Source: Melieria omissa (taxonomy: Eukaryota > Arthropoda > Insecta > Diptera > Ulidiidae). Taken from it: a stretch of 64,000 nucleotides of DNA. The stretch is taken from the NCBI GenBank assembly GCA_963971225.1, contig OZ020270.1, forward strand, positions 31,691,823 to 31,755,822, given 5' to 3'. This document shows positions 33,388 through 44,731 of the stretch, in pieces (positions within the stretch are counted from its first letter, which is position 1; each line of letters begins with the position of its first letter). A model generated the notes under the pieces. The model was not told where the DNA came from. It ran no database searches and was given only the letters and a program-made list of their open reading frames with translations. The translations under genes and the position numbers were made by a program.

Positions 33388-33827
33388 CAGTGTTGCCACT
33401 AAGAATTTTTTCCCCTACCAAAATTGGTCCAAAATCAATCTCAGCCTTCCAAAATAAATTTGCTAAACAAAAATTTTGTTTTATGGCGTTATAATTTTAT
33501 CTGGATCCCAGTCCACAAAATTTTGAAATTTTTAATTCAAAGGAAGACGAGTTAAGTTTAGTTCAGAAAGGACTATATGCGGCGTTATAATCTCCAATAG
33601 CTTTAGATCTTACCTGCAGAGATGTTTGAACTTATGCATCTAAAATTTGTTCACAAGCTACACAGTAATTTTAAAACCATAAAAAAATTAATAGAAAATT
33701 TATTAATGCAGTGTGTTGCCAACCAAAATTCCTTGAAAATCACAACAAACCAACCAACCTACCAAAGCCTTAATTTATAAAACGAAGCTACCAATTTTGG
33801 TCCAATTGGACCAAAACAGCAACACTG
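33388..33827. mobile_element. hAT-type MITE
   Basis: 440 bp with ends CAGTGTTGCCAC / complement of CAGTGTTGCTGT, followed on both sides by forms of CCAAAATTGGTCC. The 8-bp flanks ATCTCTAA and ATCGCTGA match at 6 of 8 positions. CAGTG fits the hAT terminal consensus. Non-coding. Confidence 0.7.
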
Positions 33828-34041
33828 ATCGCTGACACTGAAGCTGCGCTCGGAACTTCTCTGCCTTGTATTCGTATAAGCGAGTAGCAGCGTGCCATTC
33901 TATGTACCATGATACAAAAATAAAAGCTAGAACCGCTGTCAATTGTTTTGACACTAAACGTGGTTATTGACGTTTTTCGTATTTGTCAAAAGCTTGAGCC
34001 GTGATGCCACTTCGATGTAATATTAAATTAGAAATATTTAA

Positions 34042-35695
34042 CCTTTCGATGGGCAGTAACTAGTTACTACACATTTGCACTTTGTCGTCTGGCCAGACGA
34101 AATATGGGTGAGGCTTTTCACCAAGGCAAAGCGCAATGATAGATGAAGTTTATAATGTGTATATAGTAGCAAAAAGTATGAAACATAAAGTGTGTGCATC
34201 TCATACAAGCAAAAATTTGAATGCGGGTGCTGATATCGCCACCCGTCTTCTGGATGCGGGGGGGTAGACAACAAGAGGAAACACTTGAAATGACAGCACA
34301 ATGCTCTGAGCGCAAATCATAGAAACACGAATGCCGCGTCTGTGCTCACTCGTTCATTCTCGCTCAATTGTCCGAAGAGGAGGAAGACGATGTGCTGTTG
34401 TTCTTGTTGTTGCGCTGGCGAAAAGCTGAAATTGTAAAACGATTTATATTTTCTGGCTGGCCTTTGTTCTTCTTCTATAAGCCTGCACAGCGTCGCATAT
34501 TGCTCCTGAACTCACTGCCGACTGCAGTGTGCGCAAAATCATAGAAAAGAAAATAAAATATGGCTGGCATGGCGACCTATATGATCGCTACAGGCAATTA
34601 AAAAATAAATAATAAGTAATCAATAAAAATGGAATTGGAAAGAAAAGAAAACGTCTTTTTTACCCGTAATAATTTTCCGTCTCGTTCTTTGGAACTTTTC
34701 TTACGGCCCACATATAATGCTTGTTTAAAAGAACTAAAATAAGAAAATCTAATATTGTAAATTTATGATCACATCATTCGCCATGGAATCATTCAGGTGT
34801 AGAACATTTAAACTATTTTTAAACGTAGGCATGCCGTAATACAATTTTCTTATGACAAAATACTTGTCTTATTATTTCTTTATTTAGTGCTTTAGTAGTG
34901 CTTTCGCCCTGTCGAAAGTCAATAAACCTATTAAATTATGTTTTTCCATACAATCTTCTAACCCTCCGTTAGATTTCGATAAAAAAAAAATTAAAACACG
35001 TATCTAATTATTTTTAATTTCAAGTGTTTCACGAATTTTGAAGTCAATATGTCTATCAGTTCATTTTATTTTTCGTAGTTTTCCCATATTCTCAAAATTG
35101 TAATCAAGCATGTGAAAATATAAACAAATAATTTTACTTCGAACTCGCCACGTAAGAATATTTGCAAACATTTTAAATTGGGATCAACCACCAAATTTTT
35201 AAATTAATCAAAGCATTGGCCAGCAAAAAGCCATACATACACCACAAACATTCGATTGCTGGTGACATTGCAGCAAAATCAATCACAACACAAAGAAGCA
35301 TACACACAATAAACAACAACACCAAAAACATTAGCGAATCCCGAATCATCTTCGTTGAAACGACGATGACGATGCTTTGGTTCGTTGTTTACTCTTCGCT
35401 TGCGCTTCGACGAACAAGATCGCAAACTGTTGAGCGCGAGCAAATTTCCCGCAAGCTATGCCTCCGCTCATCTCTTCCCGCCCGCATCAAGAAACACGCT
35501 TGACAAATTTTTGAAGATGCGTATTCTTTATATTCTATATTCTTTGATAGTAGGCAGCGTATGTAAGTATATATATATACAAATTATGTTCATATATACT
35601 TACTTAGTTACCCACAAATACACTGTAAAAAGGAGATGAATCTGTGATTTTTTTGAACCATTTTGTCTGGCCAGACGACAAAGTCCATCCGAGGG
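34042..35695. mobile_element. Non-autonomous piggyBac-like element
   Basis: Left TTAACCTTTCGATGGGC and right complement TCAACCCTCGGATGGAC, each with TTTGTCGTCTGGCCAGAC inside. TTAA is intact on the left and reads TTGA on the right. The GTCTGGCCAGAC palindrome and CCCTCG ends match the autonomous piggyBac at 37275-40035. No transposase ORF is left; the ORFs inside (34038-34315, 35216-35639) have no recognisable motif. Confidence 0.65.
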
Positions 35696-35819
35696 TTGAG
35701 GTTCTTGGAATTTTAAGATCTTCTTTAAAATAAACACGGAATAGACATTTCACTGTGACTACTACATTTTGGGCGAAAGTTTAAAAATGTTAATGCACAT
35801 TTAACAGCAGATAATACTA

Positions 35820-36331
35820 CATGGGCTGAAAAGTCTTTGGCCTGACATAGAGATGGCGCCAAAAATTAATAATTATTGTGTTGTACATGGAAAACCATCC
35901 TTAACTTAGATTCTGTCAAAGTTTCATGACATTTGGTTGACTCGTTTTCAAGTTATTGCTTTCGAAGTGACGCTACCTCTGAATTTTTGTAAACAATGGA
36001 AAAAAGTGAATTTCGTGTTTTGATAAAACATTGCTATTTGATGGGCAAAAATACAGATGTATTATAACATTTATCAAGCCATGCTTTTGTTTCCACTGTA
36101 TTTTTGCCCATCAAATAGCAATGTTTTATCAAAACACGAAATTCACTTTTTCCATTGTTTACAAAAATTCAGAGGTAGCGTCACTTCGAAAGCAATAACT
36201 TGAAAACGAGTCATGAAAATGTCATGAAACTTTGACAGAATCTAAGTTAAGGATGGTTTTCCATGTACAACACAAAAATTCGTAATTTTTGGCGCCATCT
36301 CTATGTCAGGCCAAAGACTTTTCAGCCCATG
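35820..36331. mobile_element. Palindromic mariner derivative (two 5' ends head to head)
   Basis: 512 bp, nearly perfect palindrome with arms of about 235 bp and a loop of about 40 bp near 36055-36095. Ends CATGGGCTGAAAAGTCTTTG, flanked by TA (35818-35819, 36332-36333). Each arm contains a mariner TIR, 5' UTR and the first codons of a transposase (MEKSEFRVLIKHCYLMGKN). No catalytic domain. Confidence 0.85.
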
Positions 36332-36333
36332 TA

Positions 36334-36689
36334 GTACATTGCAGTATTAAAAACATTTTCAAGGGATTTTCTAACAACAGTACGGTAGTACATTTTCAAA
36401 GAAGAACGTCAAAAAAACCTTTAGTGTCAGATGCGCAATATGGCGGCTGAGAAGAAGCATTGGCTCTACCTTCTATTTTTGTACCATGCTGCTTAAACAT
36501 TTTTTTCCCGACCAAATCCGACCCCAGCCGACCAAAAAAAAATTGCGTTATCTTTAAATTCATTTTTAAATTACAATTAATTGCCCCTTCTTCTGATACC
36601 CACATTAACCCTTTCGGGACGGAGTTTAATTTTGAGACGCTTTTGAGGGTACGGAGTCGCAAAATGCGGCAAATAGAACATATAACAGC
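36334..36689. other. Gene-free segment
   Basis: No feature apart from a TTAACCCTTTCGGGACGG string at about 36605, which resembles a piggyBac end but has no partner nearby. Confidence 0.3.
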
Positions 36690-36895
36690 CGATTGGACTA
36701 TTTCAATGCTTTGCACTGTTGACATTTCCAATCGCGTCCGATACGTCTCGCTCTTCTCCGCTGCAAGTTCCAGCTTGGACTTGCGCTTCAAGCTGTCGAA
36801 CTTGTCCCCCAACGATTTCCAACGCCGCGACATACCCCATTTGGCAGTAAAAGCATCAGCAAGATTTTGCCGGGCAAAATTGTTCTTTTTTCCTT
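36690..36895 (-). pseudogene. Myb/SANT-like DNA-binding protein fragment
   Basis: The minus strand encodes NFARQNLADAFTAKWGMSRR then WKSLGDKFDSLKRKSKLE and a charged helix ending SETYRTR. 'W..LGDKFDSLKRK.K.E.A....E.Y.T' resembles the second and third helices of the Myb/SANT-like domain found in zeste-type and transposon accessory proteins. The N-terminus and any downstream domain are missing. Transposon origin is likely given the surroundings. Confidence 0.4.
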
Positions 36896-37252
36896 CAAAA
36901 ATAATTATAATTTTTCAAAAACTGCTGATTGCGCCGCCAAGTGCTGCCCATCGTAGACCAGAGTTGCCAAAAAATCAGACTTGTTATTGTATTGTATTGT
37001 ATTTATATTTATCAGGCATTTGAGAAAACGAAAAAAGGTTACCCGGCACTTTAAAGTGACCTTTAGCTAAAGGTTACATTATCGGTAAGTTGAGAAAACG
37101 GCTCTAAATCGTATAACAGCTTCAAGACCAGAATGCAACGAGCTGTACTTGAGTGATCCTAAACCAAGAGGTTAAAGTCCAAACTCCATAAAACGCGTTT
37201 CAAGCATATCGTCGTTTTTCGCTTTTCGAAAAAAAGTAGAATCAGTGTATTT
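36896..37252. other. Gene-free segment with a shared dispersed motif
   Basis: Contains ACTCCATAAAACGCGTTTCA at 37184-37203 and AAAAGTAGAATCAGTGTATT near 37230, both also found at 59749-59835 (first one inverted) and in part at 53268-53290. Confidence 0.45.
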
Positions 37253-37274
37253 GTCTGCCTGTAATAACACTTAA

Positions 37275-40035
37275 CCCTCGCATTAGCGGATGTTTCGGTT
37301 ACCTTCGGTTTAGCGGATGGTGTCTGGCCAGACCCCTATGCATTCGCATGTATTTATATGGGAATAATGGGTTTTTAATGGTGTGTTCTAAGCCATTTTT
37401 CGACCTGCTGAACACATATTTTGAGTTTCTTACCTACCCATTCGCGTAGGACAAATCCTCAATAAGCTAAAAAAGTAAAAATATGACCTGGGAATTTTCG
37501 ATTTGTAAAGAAAAACACATTTTCGTTGAAATTTTTTTCCCTTTATTTTGTATGTGTGCATGTTGTTTGAAGCATATAAAATGGGTTTTCAATGGATTTT
37601 ATGATGAAAGGAAAAATTTATGAGTTCTGGCTGCATGAAAAACAGGTATACTCGACCTTTGAATGTTGTTGGCAAACTGGTAGGGCGCATTTCGAACAAT
37701 AAAATCGAGTTTTGCGACGAAGCTTTTCGCATCCTTGTAAACAAAGACGGCAGTCTCGTTTGCTGGTAAGTGTATCAGCGCCGCTTCTTTGTGTAGCCAC
37801 AACATTTGTTGGAATATTGATTGGTCTGCCGAAGAATGCTTCAACAGCTGAACGAACATGAAAATGCTTGATACAATGAACATTGTTCATGCGATCTTCG
37901 ACGTTTTGAAGCACCAGTGTATCGGAGAGCGTTTGGAGAAATTTTCGTCTTGCGTCTTTTTTATTGTTGTTATCATTCTCCTTACATATGCAATAGCTTG
38001 CCAGTGCCATAACATCGAGCATATTGAAAAAAAAAGCCAAAGTCCAGCGTCGTGTTGTAGTGTAATGTGTGACCATTTGGTCCATGCAATCAACACCGAC
38101 TTTGTTTTGATTGTAATATAAAATCGCCTGCGGTTTCATCGCTTCACCTTCGCAACATTTCGTGTAATGCACCGTCGATAGCAGATTTACGGCTTTGTTT
38201 TTTTTTTTGGAACGTAGCTGCAGAGAGAACCCAAATTTTCGTGGAAGCCGAAAATAGACGATAGAACAGGACGAGAAGACTTCTTTTTGCACTGTTCAGG
38301 TAAAAATGGTTTGTTCGCTCGTACAGTGCCAACGTATGCAAGACCAAGAGAAGCCAATCGGTTTGCTCCATTCAACGTTGTGAAAAAGTTATCGGCTACG
38401 ATCGTTCGACCGCTATTCGAATATCGACCAGATAATTGAAGCAATACATTTTCGCCTTGATTTGTCTCGCGCTGTCCTCCATCGGCTTTTCCGTGTATAG
38501 CTTTCCTTGCAGAGGATATTTTGTCTTTGAATCGCATGCCCACCACACTTTGATACCATATTTTGCTGGTTTAGATGGGATGAATTGTGTAAATTTTGTT
38601 CGGCCGCGATATGGAAATAGTTGCTCGTCGATAGTTATATTTTCGTGCGGATCGTAGTTTTTGGCGAGATGTTCATTCAAATAATTCCAAATGTCTCGAA
38701 TAGGAGCGGCTTTATCGGTTTGTTGACGAAATGCACGCGTGCGACTATCATCAAATCGAATGAATCGTAAGATTGCAATGAAACGATTATATGACATAGC
38801 TGCACGAAATATCGGAAGAGCATTCATACGCCACAACTCTGCGGCCTTTTGCGTATTGTTATGCGAAAGTCAAGCAGCGAAAAGAATACCAATGAATGCA
38901 TTGAGCTCGGTGCTGGTCACATCTTGCCACTCTAGTGGTTTGGCTGTGCCGGAATTTTCTTCGTTGAATTTGCGAACGAACTCTCTTGCATGTCGATTTG
39001 TTTCGGTTATGATGATGAAAGAAATATTTTCAGTGAAAAATTTCTTGAATACCTCGACCGGAATGGAGTTGTCATCCTTCGGTCCAGATTCGAATCGCAT
39101 CAAATTGTGTTAACGGACACGAGTAGCTGCATTCGGCTCCGCTTTTTCCCATTGGGTGCCATCTTTCCCGTACAAACAGGTTTTTGGTTTCTTCTGGGCC
39201 AACATCTTGTCTCTCTCCTTCTGCATCATCATCGCTTTCAAAATTTTCATTCGGCTCAATCACTAAATCGTCCTCAATGTCTGATGCGTCTTCGTTTGGC
39301 ATGTATGCACTTCCATCGTCTTCAAATGGACGATCTTCTTCTTCTTCATCATCGGATCCGTTGCCAAAATCCATCATCAATGCATTGGCCAAACGATCGT
39401 GAAAATCGGGAGTTATGCCTCTTCCACGCAATCGCGTATTATACACAAATTCCACTTCGTCACTCATCTTTCACACAAAAAATTTATTTTATTGGGCGTA
39501 ACAAATATATTCTCGCAGTAATGAGTATGTTATTCCTTCAACGTCCACCAGACAACTGAAGCGTAGAATAGGTGGCAGTGAAGACGAAAGCAATCCAAAC
39601 ACAAGAAAAGATACAGAAAAAAAACCCAACATACACATAAGCGCGCGTGTTTATGTGTCCGTGCATGTGTGCGTGTGTGTGCGTGGGTGTACATACTAAC
39701 ATGTAAGTCAGCTTCGCATATATGAGCACGGAAGTATATATTTACAATGAAAAATGCAAAAAAAAAAAGATAAAAGGCTCAAATTGCATGTATTTCCATA
39801 CAAAATGTATAGGGGTCTGGCCAGACACCATCCGCTAAACCGAAGGGGTAATTTCTAAAAATCCTTTTTTCTCCTATTGCAAGGACTTTTTTCATAAGGA
39901 TATATGTATAGATCGAAAGAGAATAAAATTTTAGGAAGCTACCCAGAAGGACAAGTCGCTATGTAAAATAGCTTCGTTACAATTTTCGAATGAGAATGAA
40001 AAAGGTCTGGCCAGACCCGTCCGCTAAAGCGAGGG
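37275..40035 (-). mobile_element. piggyBac-like transposon
   Basis: 2,761 bp with inverted ends CCCTCGC(A/T)TTAGCGGA flanked by TTAA at 37271-37274 and 40036-40039. A second, subterminal inverted pair, CGGTTTAGCGGATGGTGTCT with GGCCAGACCCCTAT, lies at 37309-37342 and 39807-39842. It carries a broken piggyBac transposase on the minus strand. Confidence 0.92.
37618..39467 (-). pseudogene. piggyBac transposase, frameshifted
   Basis: About 610 codons from ATG at 39465-39467 to a stop at 37618. An acidic N-terminus (DDEEEEDRPFEDD) is followed by the DDE_Tnp_1_7 fold. The catalytic Asp candidates are in ITIDEQLFPYRGR, GRTIVADNFFTT and KVGVDCMDQMV. A C-terminal cysteine-rich finger (CRLCLQGC, FYCSKC, CQQH, CFSC) binds the ends in this family. 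At least three frameshifts (near 39090, 38400-38540, 38200-38290) and one TGA near 38870 break it. Cut-and-paste at TTAA would be its role if intact. Confidence 0.88.
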
Positions 40036-40265
40036 TTAAAAAAATAACGGGAAAACTCGTTTTCTCTTTCGGTGGCTGTGCTCTCAGCTGGAAATGGCAA
40101 ACCTCTAAGAGTAAAAATTGCTTACGAAATAGCTCCCAACCGTTAGGAACCGGCATAAAACTGTAGGTCCTTTCCACCCGCGTACAAATTCACACGCACA
40201 ACACGGGTGGTTGCGGGAAGCTAGGCCTTAACCTCGCGTAAGCAGGCTGTCGTACCAGTCAATTA

Positions 40266-40733
40266 CACTGTGCGTGAAATTTGCCCTCAAAAATTTAGAC
40301 ATGGGGGGACCTACTGTAATTAGATTTATTTTCGCAACGTGGCGTATGAGTGTCATTTAATTAGATTTATTTTCGAATTAAATGACACTCATACGCCACG
40401 TTGCGCTGCGCACAAAAATGCACATATCGTAATTACACAGTTTGAATGTGGTTTTTTTGCATTCGTGTCGCAAGCAAATTTGTTGGTCGTTAAAATATCT
40501 ACAAACTTGCCGAAGACAGTAAAGCGATATTCGGAACGATTTAGGACCTATTAGCATTTAAATGTTCGAAGACTTAAGCGACAAACTTCCCGAAAATTAC
40601 CAAACTTCAAAGTCGGATTTCTCTTAAACTAGAGCCAATCTTACCAAACGGCTGGTGGATCTCAACTCAGTATACCTATAGGAAACTCACTCAGTAGGTC
40701 CCCCCCATATCTAAATTTTGGACTTGCACAGTG
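40266..40733. mobile_element. PIF/Harbinger-like MITE
   Basis: 468 bp with inverted ends CACTGTGC, then AAAATTTAGA(C/T)ATGGGGGG and ACCTACTG, flanked by TTA at 40263-40265 and 40734-40736. A 3-bp TWA duplication indicates Harbinger. Contains the hairpin at 40333-40405. Confidence 0.75.
40333..40405. repeat. Perfect 30-bp inverted repeat with 13-nt loop
   Basis: Arms 40333-40362 and 40376-40405 (CGCAACGTGGCGTATGAGTG...). The 18-bp string TAATTAGATTTATTTTCG occurs at 40317-40334 and again at 40358-40375, overlapping the loop. Confidence 0.9.
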
Positions 40734-40742
40734 TTATTATTA

Positions 40743-41575
40743 ATTGTGACCGAAAAGTTTCCGGAAATTTTAAATAAAACGCAAAATTCTTAATCTTCAT
40801 CAATATTTATTTTATCTCCTTCAAAATATGCTCCATTAGAAGCGATACACATATGCCAACGTTTCATCCAATCATCAAAACATTTTTTATAGGCGCTTTC
40901 CGGTATGGCTTTGAGTTCCCTCTGCGAATTCTGTTTTACGTCTTCTATGGATTCAAAACGCGTTCCTCTGAGTGGTAATTTGAGTTTGGGAAACAGGAAA
41001 AAGTCACACGGTGCAAGATCAGGTGAATACGGTGGCTGTTCGATGGTATTTATTGAATGTTTGGCCTTAAAATCGTTGATAATGTTGGCTCGGTGCGAGG
41101 GAGCATTATCGTCATGAAAAATCCATGAATTATCCTTCCACAATTGAGGCCGTTTACGGCGGATATTTTCACGCAAACGTCTTAAAACAGTCAAATAATA
41201 GTCTTTACCGACTGTTTGTCCTTCAGGGACGAATTCATGATGCACCACACCACGAATATCGAAGAAAACAATCAGCATTACCTTGATTTTCGAGCGACTT
41301 TGGCGTGGTTTTTTCGGTTTCGGCTCGTCTTTTCCTCTCCATTCCGATGATTGTTGGCTTGTTTGCATGTCGTACTCGTAGACCCATGTCTCGTTACCAG
41401 TTATGAGGTGAACTGGTTTCAACAGCTGCCGTAAACAAACTGTCTGACAGATCGCGCTCATTTTTGGCATAGTAATTAAGGACAGTGCTACCAACCTACA
41501 GAAACTTAAAATATCGAAAAATATACAGCGCGCGAATTTTAAATGAGAATTTCCGGAAACTTTTCGGTCACAATG
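40743..41575 (-). mobile_element. mariner transposon, 5' part of gene deleted
   Basis: 833 bp with inverted ends ATTGTGACCGAAAAGTTTCC, next to TA at 40741-40742 and, one base off, 41576-41577. Carries the catalytic two thirds of a mariner transposase. Confidence 0.9.
40790..41494 (-). pseudogene. mariner transposase, N-terminally truncated
   Basis: 234 open codons. All three catalytic Asp are in place: GNETWVYEYDMQ region (first Asp position altered to Asn in 'GNETW', normally 'GDETW'), FHDDNAPSHRA, and PPYSPDLAPCDFFLFPK (DD34D spacing). The helix-turn-helix N-terminus (about 110 residues) is deleted. The Asp-to-Asn change would inactivate catalysis even without the deletion. Confidence 0.85.
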
Positions 41576-41576
41576 T

Positions 41577-41897
41577 ATATATCGACATCAATTTTAATGT
41601 GGTTTTTGAGGGAAAATACGCAATAACACGGTGTGGGTAAATATAAATGTCAAATTTGGTTAAGAAAAAACATAAAAATTAAAACTGAAGGTTTTTCTCG
41701 CGGTGAAAGGGTGACCAAAAACTTATAAAAACTAAGGTAAATATCAGTGTTGGACTTAATTTTTAATGGTTTTTCATAATTCAATAAAACAAAGTTATAC
41801 AATGATTTCCAAAATGGCATAAAAATGTAAAGTGCCACGTTTTTTTCTTTGTAAGGTGCCACCCCCCTTTTTTCATTGTTTTGTGGTCCTATATCGG
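41577..41897. other. Segment preceding the Harbinger element
   Basis: No ORF of note. The string TTCTTTGTAAGGTGCCACCCC at about 41850 is inverted and slightly changed near 52253-52282, on the far side of the Harbinger and LINE insertions; it may be the end of an older element. Confidence 0.4.
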
Positions 41898-42964
41898 TAA
41901 TACCCGTGACAGACATGTAGTACAAAAATCCTGCTAGTACAAAAAACCAATGTCTGTCACTGGTTTTTTCAACTTTTGTTCGAAAGCAACTGGATTTTTG
42001 TACTACAATCATAGTACAAAAATCCAGTAGAATACCACGAACAGGAATGGGATTTTTCAGTTTACTACAAAGGGAATCGACTGAACATACTGCAAAGCTT
42101 AAAGCTCTTTGTCAAAGTCCTTCACTGAATGAACGCAATTTTGACAGACAAACAAAAATTCGACATTGTCGTCAGTTTGAACGCAATATTCAAATATTCA
42201 ATATTTTGAAAAATGGAAAAGAAAAATAAAAAATATTTGGGAAGTAATAACATTAAAAGCATTTTGGAAGTGTGGGCACAGCATCACCCAAAGTTACGTG
42301 GCGTGCACAAAAATAGTCATATTTATGAAGTTATGTGCGAGCAACTGCGTAATGAACACAAATTGGACTTGACCGTCACGGAGCTGCGTGGGCGTATAAA
42401 CAATTTAACGAAAAAGTATAGGTAAGTTACAGCCAAAGGATTCTGTTTACACGTTCGGCGGAATGGTCGCGAAAATGGGTGCTTCGTTATTTTCGACTAT
42501 TTTCGCGACTATATTGTCAAACGGGCAAACAGAATGAGTGATTCAAATGTATTGAACTACATACATATGTATGTATTTCAGACAGGAACGTAGAAAAATA
42601 GGCCCAAGCGGTGGGTCTCCATCAGACTGGGAGCACTACGAGGGAATTCACAGCATTATTGGCGGGTTTAAATCAAACTGCATCCAAGAAATATAAATAA
42701 AGAAATATAAAGAAAATAAATGTAATTTAACGTTTTACAGAATTTCAAACCATGGATTCCCCGGAATTGCTGGATTCCCCCATGCCGAATTCCCCGTCTT
42801 GCTCTACGAGTAGCTCTGGGTTGCACCCTCCGATCACTCCTGCATCTTCATCATCTGCGAAAAAAAAGAAGAGAAGCAACAGTGCTGAGTATCTAGATAT
42901 AGCTAGAAAAGAGCAGAAAATGATGGAAGAGTACCTAACCAAGTCACTGCAAAACGAGGACATA

Positions 42965-44256
42965 ACACTTCGTTCAATAATGTGTGTGACTGACACATAG
43001 ATGGCGGCACTAATACTAAATCAATATTTTGTTTCGAAATTGTGAACCTTTTTAGGCTTACTGTCAAAATTATATGTCAATCCGACCATTAGTTTACAAG
43101 TTACAGTGCTTTAAGTGACACTACTTTTGAGTTTTCAAAAAAAATGAATTCAAAGCAATTCCGTGTGCTGATTTATCATTGTTTTTTAATGAAAAAAAAT
43201 GCTGTTCAATGCCAGGAATGGCTTGAAAAACACAACGAACTCTGCTCCATCAAAAAGAACCATTTGTTATTGGTATTGCCGAATTCAAACGTGGTCGTAC
43301 AGACACCGATGACATTCCATCTACTGGACGGCCAAATGACGCTGTTATTCCGGAAAACGTTGAAAAAACACTGAAAATCATTATGTCCGACCGTAAAGTG
43401 AAAGTGGGGGAGATTGCTGACATTCTAAAGATATCAGCAGGCAGTGTACACACCATAATACACGAACATTTGGTTATGAAAAAGGTGTTTTCGAAATGGG
43501 TGCCGCGTTTGCTCACACCGGAGCAAAAACAACAACGAATCGATGATTCAAAGAGCTGTTTGGACATGTTTACGCGCAACAAGTCGGAGTTTTTGCGTCG
43601 ATACATCACACTGGATGAAACATGGATCCACCATTTCACTCCAGAGTCAAATCGGCAGTCTGCTGAGTGGCATGCAACCGGTGAAAGCCGCCCAAAGCGT
43701 CCAAAGGCACAAACATCGGCTGGCAAGGTTATGGCGTCAGTATTTTGGGATGTGCACGGAATAATATTCATCGACTATCTTGAGAAAGGGAAAACAGTCA
43801 ATAGCGACTATTATATAGCGTTGTTGGAACGTTTGAAAGAAGAAATCGCGATTAAGCGGCCCCATATGAAGAAGAAAAAAGTGTTGTTTCACCAAGACAA
43901 TGCACCGTGTCACAAGTCGATGAAAACGATGGCAAAAATGCATGAATTGGGCTTCGAATTGCTTCCTCATCCCCCGTATTCTCCAGATCTGGCCCCCAGC
44001 GACTACTGGCTCTTCGCAGACCTCAAAAAGATGCTCCGTGGTAAGAGATTTGGCTCAAATGATGAAGTAATCGCCGAAACCAACGCCTATTTTGAAGGCA
44101 AAGAAAAATCGTTCTACAAAGGCGGTATCGAAAGATTGGAAAAGCGTTGGAATGATTGTATCTCCCTAAAAGGGGACTATGTTGATAAATAAAAACGAAT
44201 TTTGGCAAAAAAATGTGTTTTAATTAGTTAGTCACACACATTATTGAACGAAGTGT
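42965..44256 (+). mobile_element. mariner transposon, nearly intact
   Basis: 1,292 bp with inverted ends ACACTTCGTTCAATAATGTG (perfect for about 27 bp), TSD TA at 42963-42964 and 44257-44258. Normal mariner length. One frameshift in the transposase gene. Confidence 0.93.
43144..44192 (+). pseudogene. mariner transposase, one frameshift
   Basis: About 350 codons from ATG at 43144 (MNSKQFRVLIYHCFLMKKNA) to the stop at 44190-44192. A frameshift at about 43240-43270 separates the first helix-turn-helix from the rest; the reading frame around 43275-43383 (EFKRGRTDTDD) connects to the 269-codon ORF. Linker WVPRLLTPEQKQQR; catalytic Asp in ITLDETWIHHF, FHQDNAPCH and PPYSPDLAPSDYWLF (DD34D). All catalytic residues are present. 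Also recognisable is the C-terminal RWNDCISLKGDYVDK. Role: cut-and-paste at TA. Confidence 0.9.
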
Positions 44257-44731
44257 TAGCCCTTGCGCTCTTGGAGCAAAATAACATCATACTTACTTCG
44301 ATTTTAAACAAAAAATAAAAACTTACTTTGCAAAAAATGCTTCGCTATTGCCATTCTTATTACGGCGCCACTGTTGGTTGATTGATTGGAGCCCCTATGA
44401 GGTTGGCTATCTCCATTATTGGTGATTGTTTGAAGCATCCAGTATTGATTTATGTTGTCGTTTCTGTTATTACATATATTGTGCAGAATGCAACATGCTT
44501 TTATAATTTTGTTGATATTTTTTGGATGGACCTCAAGACCTCTCCCAATTTGTCTAAAGCGAGCTTTAAGATGACCAAACGCGTTTTCTACCACACGACG
44601 ACAAGATGAAATACGTTTGTTAAATATTTTTTCATCCTCCGGTTGATTGGTAGCACAAGGAAACGGCTTCATAATATATTGCGACAATTTAAATGCTGAA
44701 TCTCCTATCAGTAAAATTGGCACTTGCACAC

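Larger units (their letters stand above)
37253..40262 (+). mobile_element. tRNA-derived SINE (family B, copy 3), 5'-truncated and split by piggyBac
   Basis: The left piece TCTGCCTGTAATAACAC (37253-37270) and the right piece from 40036 onward align contiguously with the SINE at 52675 (CTGCATGTAGTAACACC then ATAACGGGAAACTCG) once piggyBac and one TTAA are removed. The tRNA head is missing. The 3' end CTGTCGTACCAGTCAATTA reaches the next MITE. Confidence 0.7.
42213..44318 (+). pseudogene. Harbinger Myb/MADF-like accessory protein, interrupted by mariner
   Basis: Exon 1 (42213-42424) from ATG encodes a trihelix/MADF domain (SILEVWAQHHPKLRGVHKNS ... ELRGRINNLTKKYR). A GTAAGT donor and a TTTCAG acceptor (42580) lead to exon 2 with QERRKIGPSGGSPSDWEHY. 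A second intron ends at 42740; its donor appears mutated (no GT after CCAAG near 42680). Exon 3 has a Ser/Pro-rich linker and a C-terminal helix (ARKEQKMMEEYLTKSLQNED). A mariner cuts it at 42965. The frame resumes at 44257 (ALALLEQNN) and stops at 44316-44318, overlapping the transposase stop tail to tail by 15 bp. In this superfamily the protein helps nuclear import and end binding. Confidence 0.8.

Noticed and set aside
35216..35639. Two ORFs (95 and 84 codons) inside the piggyBac-like element
   Set aside because: No recognisable domain and no resemblance to piggyBac transposase.
39538..39729. His/Thr-rich ORF (PTHTHAHMHGH)
   Set aside because: Translation of a GT-rich simple repeat within the piggyBac subterminal region.
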